Positions 1 to 8,209 of a stretch of 8,209 nucleotides of DNA are shown one piece after another; the stretch's first letter is position 1; each line of letters begins with the position of its first letter. The stretch covers positions 1 to 8,209 of the forward strand of contig CABUVB010000072.1 of assembly GCA_902494815.1 (NCBI GenBank), read 5' to 3'. Below the pieces are notes generated by a model, which was given only the letters and a program-made list of their open reading frames with translations, ran no database searches and was not told the origin of the DNA. The position numbers and the translations under genes were made by a program. The DNA comes from an uncultured Collinsella sp. (GTDB taxonomy: Bacteria > Actinomycetota > Coriobacteriia > Coriobacteriales > Coriobacteriaceae).

Positions 1-119
1 GCGTTCCTTCGCGCGTTCATTTTTTCTTTGGTCGGAAAACAACGATACGCGAGGCGCGCCGCCGCCGCTAGGCGGGCACTTTTACCGGGCGGCTAACCCA
101 CACAAACCCCCGAAGAGCC
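1..119. other. Intergenic edge, no gene recognised
   Basis: I see no supportable gene here. The stretch is GC-rich around 50-93, where GCCGCC at 61-66 could pair with GGCGGC at 88-93, and it has a short T-run at 20-26. It may contain the 3' end signals of a plus-strand gene to the left, or the 5' end of a minus-strand gene running off the edge. Neither can be decided from the bases present. Confidence 0.4.
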
Positions 120-178
120 TGAAATAGGGACTGTTTTACCAGTTAAAAGGTCTAATCAGTCCCTATTTCACCGCGACT
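120..178 (-). repeat. Palindromic intergenic repeat, copy 1
   Basis: The arms 120-133 and 157-170 are a perfect 14-bp inverted repeat (TGAAATAGGGACTG) around a 23-nt loop, so either strand can form a hairpin. Read on the minus strand, the 59 bases 178 to 120 align without gaps to 975-1033 on the plus strand at 48 of 59 positions. This copy is therefore inverted relative to copy 2. It appears to lack the outermost arm bases on its left side: the sequence before 120 no longer matches, while the right side continues as CCGCGACT to 178. The structure resembles REP or MITE-like non-autonomous repeats, but I see no transposase and no clear target-site duplication. Confidence 0.8.
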
Positions 179-269
179 TCAATTGAGGCTAATTGTTGCG
201 CAACTTGGATTTGGATTATCGCTTTACAGTGACCTCGATTAGAACGCCTATGGTTACGCGGGGGCTGGC

Positions 270-1001
270 ATGAATTGTCCTTATTGTGGAACTGAGTTGC
301 GCGATGGTGTTAGGTACTGCACGGCGTGCGGGGTCGCCGTCAATGGCGTCTCTGCTGATTCTGAACTTCGGGTAAAGCCTCGGAACCACGTTGCGGCCGT
401 CCTTGCCTGCATGCTGATAATCGGCATCATCGGCGGTAGCTGTTTGGGTCTTTATCTGCGGCAGATTTTTTCCCACTTTATATCGGCTCATTCGGAGCAT
501 GCTATTGTGCTCAACATCTCTGCCGCAGGTTGGGATACCGATAGCGGGGCCTCACGTGTCCCGATACACATTACGGGCAAGACTGTCGACGGGATAACGG
601 TCGACAAGGTTGAGTTCGTCGCCTCCGACGGTTCCGGTATCAGCCTCATTCAAGGTGTGTACACGCTCGAGGCGGCAGGTTCCCCCATTGCCACCGATGG
701 CAAGATTTATCAAATTCCCTGTACGAGCGCGACGCTCGTCCTCGACGATGTCTTTGCCGCAGGCGAAACGATCAATCTCGCCGAGCTCGCTGAGCAGGAT
801 TCGATACTCACCTTCTGCCCCATCGATGCCGGCGATATGACCAACGACGAAATCTATGATGCCGCCCTACTCGCCATGGCATATAAAGGCGCCGACGCCC
901 CCGATGTTGCCGCACTGTGCCAAGCGGCAATCGACCGACGTGACGGCACCAGCACAAGCGGGAACGCCTTCGAAAGTTGCGGTGAAATACGGATTAATTG
1001 A
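270..1001 (+). CDS. Zinc-ribbon, single-pass membrane protein of unknown function
   Basis: The 243-residue product begins with a zinc ribbon, CPYCG at 3-7 and CTACG at 17-21, giving two CxxC knuckles for one structural metal. A basic stretch (RVKPRNH, about 34-40) precedes one hydrophobic segment at about 41-64. This predicts a cytoplasmic zinc ribbon and a C-terminal domain of roughly 170 residues outside the cell. That domain has alternating hydrophobic strands and looks like a beta-rich Ig-like fold (inferred); a more helical, Ala/Asp-rich tail follows from about 185. I recognise no catalytic motif and no sortase or lipobox signal. The start ATG has only a G-rich weak ribosome binding site (GGGGG, 6 nt upstream). 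The first codons favour A/T at third positions (11 of 15 after ATG), unlike the neighbouring genes. The last eight codons and the TGA lie inside a palindromic repeat, so the native C-terminus may have been altered. The gene faces the transketolase genes and shares no operon here. Confidence 0.8.
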   Translation: MNCPYCGTELRDGVRYCTACGVAVNGVSADSELRVKPRNHVAAVLACMLIIGIIGGSCLGLYLRQIFSHFISAHSEHAIVLNISAAGWDTDSGASRVPIHITGKTVDGITVDKVEFVASDGSGISLIQGVYTLEAAGSPIATDGKIYQIPCTSATLVLDDVFAAGETINLAELAEQDSILTFCPIDAGDMTNDEIYDAALLAMAYKGADAPDVAALCQAAIDRRDGTSTSGNAFESCGEIRIN

Positions 1002-1041
1002 GCCTTTAAGCTGGCAAAACAGTCCTTATTTCACCGCAACT
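975..1041 (+). repeat. Palindromic repeat, copy 2, overlapping gene end
   Basis: The outer arms 975-989 and 1027-1041 are a perfect 15-bp inverted repeat (AGTTGCGGTGAAATA). Pairing continues imperfectly inward to 995/1021 around a loop of about 25 nt. The element matches copy 1 at 48 of 59 positions in opposite orientation. The left arm is also coding sequence: from 975 it is read as the last eight residues (SCGEIRIN) and stop of the upstream gene. The right arm ends 4 nt before the strong hairpin at 1046-1074. Any transcript through this point would carry two consecutive hairpins. Confidence 0.85.
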
Positions 1042-1045
1042 GAAA

Positions 1046-1074
1046 CAGGGGCGCTCTCCAAGAGAGCGCCCCTG
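1046..1074. terminator. Strong hairpin between convergent genes, likely bidirectional terminator
   Basis: The arms 1046-1057 (CAGGGGCGCTCT) and 1063-1074 pair perfectly over 12 bp around a 5-nt loop, with one more C-G pair possible at 1058/1062. The hairpin lies between the end of the zinc-ribbon gene (1001) and the end of the transketolase operon (1145), where a shared terminator is expected. The T-tracts are short in both directions: GTTTC on the minus-strand side, GGGTTTC after 5 nt on the plus side. The stem is convincing, but efficiency as an intrinsic terminator is inferred. Confidence 0.65.
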
Positions 1075-1090
1075 CCGGGTTTCCATAGTA

Positions 1091-1134
1091 CTGGCGAAAC
1101 AGTTTTATAGTTCTGGCGAAGCAGTCCTTGAGAT
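1091..1134 (+). repeat. Two tandem degenerate half-copies of the repeat
   Basis: Two 22-bp units, 1091-1112 and 1113-1134, both start CTGGCGAA and agree at 16 of 22 positions. Both resemble the inner part of copy 2 at 1011 (CTGGCAAAACAGTCCTT). Unit two matches it at 15 of the first 17 bases. They lie just downstream of the stop of the transketolase C-terminal subunit, in the 3' untranslated region of that operon. With only two units, unequal divergence and no spacers, this is not a CRISPR array. Confidence 0.55.
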
Positions 1135-1144
1135 CCGCCTTGCC

Positions 1145-2086
1145 TTATGCCAAGAACTCCTTGGTGGTTGCCACGATGTTGGCGGCGTCCAGGCCGTACT
1201 TGTGCAGGAGCTCGGCGCCCGGGCCGGACTCGCCGAAGGTGTCGTTGACGCCGATCTTCTTGAGCGGCGTCGGGCACTGTTCGCACAGGACGTCGGCAAC
1301 GGCGCTGCCCAGGCCACCGATCACAGAGTGCTCCTCGACGGTCACGACGTGGCCGGTCTTGGTGGCGCTCTTGACGATCAGGTCGGCATCGATGGGCTTG
1401 ATGGTGTGCATGTTGATGACCTCGGCGTCGATGCCCTCGGCAGCGAGCTGCTCGGCGGCCTCGAGAGCCTCGCCGACCATCAGGCCGCAGGCGATGATGG
1501 TCACATCGGCGCCCTCGCGCATGACAATGCCCTTACCCAACTCGAACTTGTAGGTCTCGGGGTCGTTGATAACCGGCGAGGCCAGACGGGCAAAGCGCAT
1601 GTACACCGGACCGTCGCACTCGTAGGCGGCGCGCGTCACGGCGCGGGCCTCCACATCGTCGGCAGGAACGATAACGGTCATGCCGGGGATGACGCGCATA
1701 AGGGCGATATCCTCGCAGCACTGGTGCGTGGCGCCATCCTCGCCCACCGAGATACCGGCGTGCGTGGCACCGATCTTAACGTTAAGGTGCGGGTAGCCGA
1801 TGGAGTTACGGACCTGCTCAAAGGCGCGACCGGCAGCGAACATGGCAAAGGTGCTCGCGAAGGCAACACGACCGGTGGTCGCGATACCGGCGGCAACACC
1901 CATCAGGTTGCTCTCGGCGATACCCACGTCGAAGAAGCGGTCGGGGCAAGCGGCCTTAAATTTGCCGGTCTGCGTGGCGGCGGCCAGGTCGGCGTCGAGG
2001 ACCACAAAGTCATCGTGCTCGTTGGCGAGCTCGACGAGGGCCTCGCCGTAGCTTACGCGCGTGGCGATTTTCTTGACGTCTGCCAT
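1145..2086 (-). CDS. Transketolase, C-terminal subunit (split enzyme)
   Basis: This 313-residue protein is the pyrimidine-binding plus C-terminal half of a thiamine diphosphate-dependent transketolase. With the N-terminal subunit it transfers two-carbon ketol units between sugar phosphates in the cytoplasm, as in the non-oxidative pentose phosphate pathway. The pyrimidine domain covers about 1-165. The catalytic glutamate is E58 in DVGIAESN, followed by the AAGIATTGRVAF stretch; GATHAGISVGEDGATHQ (106-122) and PGMTVIVPAD (134-143) are also family-typical. The C-terminal transketolase domain starts near 185, with EEHSVIGGLG at 251-260. I chose ATG 2086 (MADVKK) because AGGAG at 2094-2098 lies 7 nt upstream; an in-frame start at 2143 would put 19 unrelated residues inside the preceding gene. 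Only one base separates it from that gene's TAG, so translational coupling and 1:1 subunit output are likely. It ends in TAA. The substrate could also be a less common sugar phosphate; split transketolases are not all pentose phosphate enzymes. Confidence 0.95.
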   Translation of the reverse strand: MADVKKIATRVSYGEALVELANEHDDFVVLDADLAAATQTGKFKAACPDRFFDVGIAESNLMGVAAGIATTGRVAFASTFAMFAAGRAFEQVRNSIGYPHLNVKIGATHAGISVGEDGATHQCCEDIALMRVIPGMTVIVPADDVEARAVTRAAYECDGPVYMRFARLASPVINDPETYKFELGKGIVMREGADVTIIACGLMVGEALEAAEQLAAEGIDAEVINMHTIKPIDADLIVKSATKTGHVVTVEEHSVIGGLGSAVADVLCEQCPTPLKKIGVNDTFGESGPGAELLHKYGLDAANIVATTKEFLA

Positions 2087-2087
2087 C

Positions 2088-2918
2088 CTAGAGCTCCTCT
2101 CCGGCGGCCGTGAGCTCTGCCATGGCCTGCTCAAACTGTTCATCGTTGGGGGCCTTACCGTGCCAACCCACCTGGTTCTCCATAAAGGAAACGCCCTTGC
2201 CCTTCATGGTCTCGGCGATAATGGCGGTCGGCTGGCCCTTGGTAGCGCGAGCCTCGGCAAAGGCGGCGCGGATCTGGTCGAAATCGTTGCCGTCGACAAG
2301 CTCCACCACGTGGAACTTAAAGGCACGGAACTTGTCGGCGAGCGGCATGGGGTCGTTGACCTCCTCGACGGGACCGTCAATCTGAAGGCCGTTGTGGTCG
2401 ACGATCACGCAGAGGTTGTCGAGCTGCTGGTTGCCGGCAAACATGGCGGCCTCCCAGACCTGGCCCTCCTCGCTCTCGCCATCACCCAGCAGGGCGTACG
2501 TGCGGTAAGTATCGCCCCAGTGCTTGGCGGCAACCGCCATGCCCACGGCGGCGGAGATGCCCTGGCCGAGCGAACCGGTGGACATGTCGACGCCCGGGGT
2601 GTCGTTCATGTTGGGGTGACCCTGCAGGTGGCTGCCGATATGGCGCAGCGTCTTGAGGTCCTCCTTGGGGAAGAACCCGCGCTCGGCGAGCACGGCGTAC
2701 AGGCCCGGAGCGCAGTGGCCCTTGGAGAGCACAAAGCGATCGCGGTCGGCCTTGCGGGGATCGGCCGGGTCGACGTTCATTTCCTCAAAGTACAGATAGG
2801 TCATGATGTCGGCAGCGCCGAGCGAACCGCCCGGATGGCCGGACTTGGCAGCGTGCACGCCGGTGACGATGCCCTTCCTTACCTCGTTGGCAACCTTTTT
2901 GAGCTCTTCGTCGCTCAT
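2088..2918 (-). CDS. Transketolase, N-terminal subunit (split enzyme)
   Basis: This 276-residue protein is the pyrophosphate-binding half of a two-gene transketolase, about the usual length for this subunit. The thiamine diphosphate/Mg signature is clear: GDG at 145-147 and, after the usual gap, DHN at 174-176. Other conserved elements are SGHPGGSLGAAD (26-37), SKGHCAPGLY (66-75), LQGHPNM (98-104) and TGSLGQG (114-120). The histidines at 28, 68 and 101 correspond to those that handle substrate and cofactor phosphate in the family (established for transketolases, transferred here by motif). ATG 2918 is preceded by AAGGAAGG (2923-2930, complement) at good spacing. The gene is first in a two-gene unit. 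Its last codons (GEEL, TAG) carry the ribosome binding site of the C-terminal subunit. It lies 207 bp from the upstream YitT gene, so a separate promoter is likely. Confidence 0.95.
   Translation of the reverse strand: MSDEELKKVANEVRKGIVTGVHAAKSGHPGGSLGAADIMTYLYFEEMNVDPADPRKADRDRFVLSKGHCAPGLYAVLAERGFFPKEDLKTLRHIGSHLQGHPNMNDTPGVDMSTGSLGQGISAAVGMAVAAKHWGDTYRTYALLGDGESEEGQVWEAAMFAGNQQLDNLCVIVDHNGLQIDGPVEEVNDPMPLADKFRAFKFHVVELVDGNDFDQIRAAFAEARATKGQPTAIIAETMKGKGVSFMENQVGWHGKAPNDEQFEQAMAELTAAGEEL
2094..2098 (-). promoter_or_regulatory. RBS deciding the start of the transketolase C-terminal subunit
   Basis: AGGAG on the minus strand lies 7 nt before ATG 2086 and inside the last codons of the upstream subunit gene. 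It supports the internal ATG over the longer in-frame start at 2143 and supports coupled translation of the two subunits. Confidence 0.75.
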
Positions 2919-3003
2919 TGTGCCTTCCTTTCATCCTCATTAGACAAAATGCGCACGGCACCGAAGGTAATCCCAACACAGCCGCAATGCACGTACGTCA
3001 TTC

Positions 3004-3009
3004 ATTATG
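3004..3009 (-). promoter_or_regulatory. Weak candidate -10 box for the transketolase pair
   Basis: CATAAT on the minus strand differs from TATAAT at one base and lies 85 nt before the ATG of the N-terminal subunit. The hexamer 17 nt upstream (CTGGTA) matches the -35 consensus at only three positions, so this is tentative. The 2919-3125 gap is visibly AT-richer between 3000 and 3060 than the genes around it, as expected of a promoter. I see no clear terminator for the YitT gene in this gap, only a 5-bp stem (3068-3072 with 3082-3086) without a T-run. Confidence 0.25.
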
Positions 3010-3125
3010 CTGGAAACTGATGGCTTTACCAGAGTTTTTATCATTATTTGAACAATTTAGCAGGCAGAACCGCTGATGAAACGGTTTATCAATGTGAACG
3101 TCTTTTGGATGGAACGCGGTCGACC

Positions 3126-4016
3126 CTACGCGCTAATGTCCTTGAATCCCTCGCCGAAGGCTTCCGTAACGTCGGCAACCGTCACAATGGCGTGAGGATC
3201 GCGCTCGCGCACGATCGTCTTGAGGGTATTGAGCTCTCGACGGCTCACGATGACCATAACCACTGGCTTCTCGGCACCCGAATACATGCCAGTCGCCTTA
3301 AACTTGGTACAACCACGACCCAGGCCATACATGATATCGGCAGCGATATCAGGGAACTTGTCCGAGATGATGAGTACCATACGGCGTTTGTTGCCACCAT
3401 CGACCACGGCATCGATCACGTAGCCGCTAATGACCATCGAAAGGCCTGCATATAGTGCGTTTTCGATTGAAAAGACCGGAGCCGATAGCGCGCATACGGC
3501 AACATCGATCGCCATGACGGTCGAGCCCACCGGCAGCGAGGTGTTACGCGAGATGATTTGGCCAATCGTGTCCGAGCCGCCGGTGTTGGCGCCGGCGCGC
3601 AACACCATGCCGTAACCGATGCCCGTAATAATGCCGCCCCACATGGCAGGGAGCATCAGGTCCGCATCCGCCAGAGGCGCTACAAACGGGGCGAACAGAT
3701 CGGTAAAGAAGCCCAGCAGCACAAAGCCCGTCGCGGTCTGCACCACGTAGAACATGCCGCCCTCGCGCATAACGACCAGCAGCAGCAAGGCGTTCATCAC
3801 GATGGTCTGGATACCGACGGGAAGCGACACGCCGCGCGCCGCGCCGACCGCCTGGATAATGGTGGCAAGGCCCGTAACGCCACCGGCGGCAAGACCGTTG
3901 GGAATCAAAAACAGGTCGGTCGCGATGGCGGCCAAGGCACACCCCAACATGATCTGGGGCAGGTCGTGAAAGAAGTTCATCGAAAGAATGCGCTTGATGT
4001 CCAGACGATATGCCAT
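3126..4016 (-). CDS. YitT family membrane protein (DUF161 plus DUF2179)
   Basis: This 296-residue protein has the architecture of the YitT family. An N-terminal integral membrane part (about 15-205) has roughly five to six hydrophobic segments. A soluble C-terminal DUF2179 domain follows (about 206-290; KRRMVLIISDKFPDIAADI and YSGAEKPVVMVIVSRREL visible in two stretches). The membrane part shows the family's two related glycine-rich loops, GLAAGGVTGLATI near 41-53 and GANTGGSDTIGQII near 142-155, which suggests an internal duplication. The transported substrate or role of this family is not firmly established, so I give none. I chose ATG 4016 because GAGGGAGG lies 4 nt upstream; the longer GTG at 4040 falls inside the terminator hairpin of the upstream gene. 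It ends in TAG. It follows prfB on the same strand but is separated from it by a terminator, so it is probably transcribed separately or by readthrough. Confidence 0.9.
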   Translation of the reverse strand: MAYRLDIKRILSMNFFHDLPQIMLGCALAAIATDLFLIPNGLAAGGVTGLATIIQAVGAARGVSLPVGIQTIVMNALLLLVVMREGGMFYVVQTATGFVLLGFFTDLFAPFVAPLADADLMLPAMWGGIITGIGYGMVLRAGANTGGSDTIGQIISRNTSLPVGSTVMAIDVAVCALSAPVFSIENALYAGLSMVISGYVIDAVVDGGNKRRMVLIISDKFPDIAADIMYGLGRGCTKFKATGMYSGAEKPVVMVIVSRRELNTLKTIVRERDPHAIVTVADVTEAFGEGFKDISA

Positions 4017-4020
4017 GCTG

Positions 4021-4028
4021 CCTCCCTC
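4021..4028 (-). promoter_or_regulatory. RBS deciding the YitT gene start
   Basis: GAGGGAGG on the minus strand lies 4 nt upstream of ATG 4016. It follows immediately after the T-run of the prfB terminator, and it makes the alternative GTG start at 4040 unlikely. Confidence 0.75.
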
Positions 4029-4057
4029 AAAAAAGCGCACCCAAACGAATGCGCTTT
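4029..4057 (-). terminator. Intrinsic terminator after prfB, abutting the YitT gene RBS
   Basis: On the minus strand AAAGCGCA (4057-4050) pairs with TGCGCTTT (4039-4032), an 8-bp stem with a 10-nt loop. A run of six T (4034-4029) begins at the base of the stem. This is a classic rho-independent signal, 125 nt after the prfB stop. The following eight bases are the ribosome binding site of the next gene. If a promoter lies between prfB and this hairpin, the same structure would sit in the leader of the YitT mRNA and could attenuate it. Confidence 0.75.
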
Positions 4058-4076
4058 GAACTTCTTCTTGTATTCG

Positions 4077-4082
4077 ATTCTA
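4077..4082 (-). promoter_or_regulatory. Weak candidate -10 box upstream of the YitT gene
   Basis: TAGAAT on the minus strand differs from the -10 consensus at one base and lies 60 nt before the chosen YitT start. I cannot find a convincing -35 hexamer at 16-18 nt. A transcript from here would begin about 12 nt before the terminator hairpin at 4057. Confidence 0.2.
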
Positions 4083-4181
4083 CCGATTCGCCGGACAAAA
4101 ACCACCCCTGCGCAGGGTTTATTCTGGATACAAACCCGTCCAACCGTTGGGCTTAGCATCGGCTTGAAACTGCCCGATGTT

Positions 4182-5329
4182 TTAGACCTCCGAGCCTTCT
4201 GCATCGGCGTTGCCAGTGGCCCAGCGATGGTAGCCAATAACAAACGGGTCCAGGTCGCCATCGTCAAGAACGGCCTCGACATTGCTGGTCTCCACGCCCG
4301 TGCGTAGGTCCTTGACCATCTGGTACGGGTAGAGCACGTAGCTGCGAATCTGGTTGCCAAAACCAATCGTGGTCTTGGGTCCGCGGATCTCATCCAGGGC
4401 CTCGGCGCGCTTCTCGAGCTCAATCTCGTACAGGCGAGCCTTGAGGATCTGCATGCACGCGGCCTTGTTCTGAATCTGGCTGCGCTCGTTTTGGCAGGTG
4501 ACCACAATGCCGCTGGGGAAATGCGTCACGCGCACGGCGGAGTCGGTGGTGTTGACGCCCTGACCGCCCGGGCCGCTCGCGTGGTACACGTCCACGCGGA
4601 TGTCATCGGGACTGATTTCGATGTCGATATCATCGGGTAGCACGGGAATGACCTCGACACCGGCAAACGTGGTCTGGCGGCGCTTCTTGTCGTCGGTGGG
4701 GCTAATGCGAACCAAGCGGTGGACGCCGGCCTCGGCGCGCAGCATGCCAAATGCGTCCTTGCCCTCGACGGTAAAGGTCGCGCGGTCGATGCCGATGACC
4801 TCGGCCGCGGGACAGTCGTTGATGGTGACCTTCCAGCCGCGACGCTGGCAGTACTTCATGTACATCTTAAAGAGCATGAAGGTCCAGTCCTGCGCCTCCA
4901 GACCACCCTGTCCGGGCTTGATGGTCACAATGGCATCGCCGTGATCGAACTCACCGGTAAACCAGCTCGAAAGCTCAAGCTCATCGATGGCACGGGCCAG
5001 GCGCTCAGCCGTGGCTGCAGCCTCCTCGCGAAGGGCGGCGGCGTCGGGGTCATCCCCCATCTCCTCGGCAAGCTCCAGCGCGGCGCGGGCATCGGAAAGC
5101 TCGCCGCGCGCGGTGTCCACGGCAGCGATATCTTCCTTGGTGCGCGCAATCTCCTCCATGGTGGCACGGGCGGCGTCGGCGTCATCCCAAAAGCCAGGGG
5201 CAACACTTTTGGCCTCGAGCTCGGTCACGCGGGTACGCTTCTCGTCCAAGTGGAGATACGACTCGACCTCACCGAGCCGGTCCGCAAACGCGTCCAGCTC
5301 GGCGGGCGTTACCTCTAAAGCCTCAGCCA

Positions 5330-5330
<1 letters not shown>
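4182..5330 (-). CDS. prfB: Peptide chain release factor 2 (RF2)
   Basis: RF2 recognises UAA and UGA in the ribosomal A site and triggers hydrolysis of peptidyl-tRNA. The product has 382 residues, slightly longer than the usual 360-370. Domain 1 is a charged helical region (about 1-120). The superdomain includes GQGGLEAQDWT (140-150) and the decoding region AGVHRLVRIS (201-210). The catalytic GGQ is at 255-257 in SGPGGQGVNTTDSAVR, typical of actinobacterial RF2. The residue equivalent to E. coli Thr246 is alanine (A251). The tripeptide that reads the stop codon is SPT (210-212, codon ACC at 4695-4697) where SPF is usual; this is the one odd key residue. The programmed +1 frameshift site found in many prfB genes is absent, and the region around residues 24-30 (SYLHLDE) is read straight through. 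The ATG shares its A with the secA TAA (TAATG), and AGGA 7 nt upstream lies inside secA, so translation is coupled. A terminator follows the gene. Confidence 0.97.
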
Positions 5331-8137
<2,807 letters not shown>

Positions 8138-8144
8138 GTGGTTT

Positions 8145-8149
8145 TCCTT
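8145..8149 (-). promoter_or_regulatory. secA: RBS deciding the secA start
   Basis: AAGGA on the minus strand lies 7 nt before ATG 8137 and is read as coding sequence only if translation starts at ATG 8158. This favours the shorter protein beginning MGFMSKLLSFG. A third in-frame ATG at 8128 is possible but has a poorer upstream signal. Confidence 0.6.
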
Positions 8150-8198
8150 TTTGGCCATCGCCCACGCCGTGCAGCTGCGGACGAGTTAAACACAGATG

Positions 8199-8204
8199 AT
8201 TGTA
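8199..8204 (-). promoter_or_regulatory. Candidate -10 box of the secA-prfB operon
   Basis: TACAAT on the minus strand matches TATAAT at five of six bases and lies 61 nt before the secA start. The expected -35 position is beyond the right edge of the window, so the promoter cannot be completed here. Confidence 0.4.
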
Positions 8205-8209
8205 CTTTA

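Noticed and set aside
1..20. Possible start of a minus-strand gene at ATG 20-18
   Set aside because: Only six codons are inside the window and there is no clear ribosome binding site, so nothing can be claimed.
195..204. Palindrome GTTGCGCAAC upstream of the zinc-ribbon gene, a possible operator
   Set aside because: Ten bases of perfect palindrome without a placed promoter or a related second site is too little to call.
120..1041. Composite insertion sequence carrying the zinc-ribbon gene
   Set aside because: The flanking repeats are about 60 bp, palindromic and not accompanied by a transposase, and I found no matching target duplications. The inverted arrangement is reported as a finding, but not as a mobile element.
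1091..1134. CRISPR-like tandem repeats
   Set aside because: There are only two 22-bp units, with 16 of 22 positions identical, no spacer between them and no cas gene.
1202..3020. Long plus-strand open frames (1202-2113 and 2061-3020) opposite the transketolase genes
   Set aside because: Both are antisense shadows with biased composition. The minus strand encodes two recognisable transketolase subunits with proper ribosome binding sites.
4106..4117. Palindrome CCCTGCGCAGGG between prfB and the YitT gene, followed on the minus strand by a T-run
   Set aside because: As a hairpin it gives only a stem of about 4 bp and the T-run is offset by several bases. The hairpin at 4032-4057 is a much better terminator.
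3558..4507. A 249-codon plus-strand frame at 3558-4307 and a 176-codon minus-strand frame at 3977-4507
   Set aside because: The first is antisense to the YitT gene and the end of prfB; the second runs out of frame through prfB and the intergenic gap. Neither has a recognisable domain or a good start.
5240..5262. Programmed +1 frameshift site expected in prfB
   Set aside because: The reading frame is open through the equivalent region (SYLHLDE) with no in-frame TGA, so RF2 is made without frameshifting here.

Overview
The window looks like a chromosomal segment of a moderately GC-rich actinobacterium, most likely Coriobacteriia and close to Collinsella. The basis is the strong G/C bias at third codon positions, an actinobacterial-type RF2 (GPGGQGVNTTDSAVR), a split transketolase, and adjacent secA and prfB. 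This assignment comes from remembered family features, not from a database search.

The right-hand seven eighths holds five minus-strand genes. From right to left they are secA (SecA preprotein translocase ATPase), prfB (release factor 2, overlapping secA by one base at TAATG), a YitT/DUF161-DUF2179 membrane protein, and the N-terminal then C-terminal subunits of a split transketolase, separated by one base. secA-prfB is one transcription unit, with a candidate -10 box at the right edge and a good intrinsic terminator (4029-4057) at the end. That terminator sits directly against the ribosome binding site of the YitT gene. The transketolase pair probably has its own promoter in the 2919-3125 gap and ends at a strong hairpin (1046-1074).

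The left eighth is different. A plus-strand gene (270-1001) encodes a zinc-ribbon protein with one membrane segment and an exported domain I cannot assign. It is convergent with the transketolase operon. It is flanked by two copies, in opposite orientation, of a short palindromic repeat: 120-178 and 975-1041, 48 of 59 positions identical. The right copy supplies the last eight codons and the stop of the gene. Two degenerate half-copies lie at 1091-1134. This repeat family is the main structure that ordinary gene calling would miss.

The other point worth a check is RF2, where the stop-codon-reading tripeptide is SPT instead of the usual SPF. The rest is housekeeping. I see no CRISPR array, rRNA or tRNA gene, transposase, phage gene or defence system, and no clear evidence of a wholly new multi-gene system.
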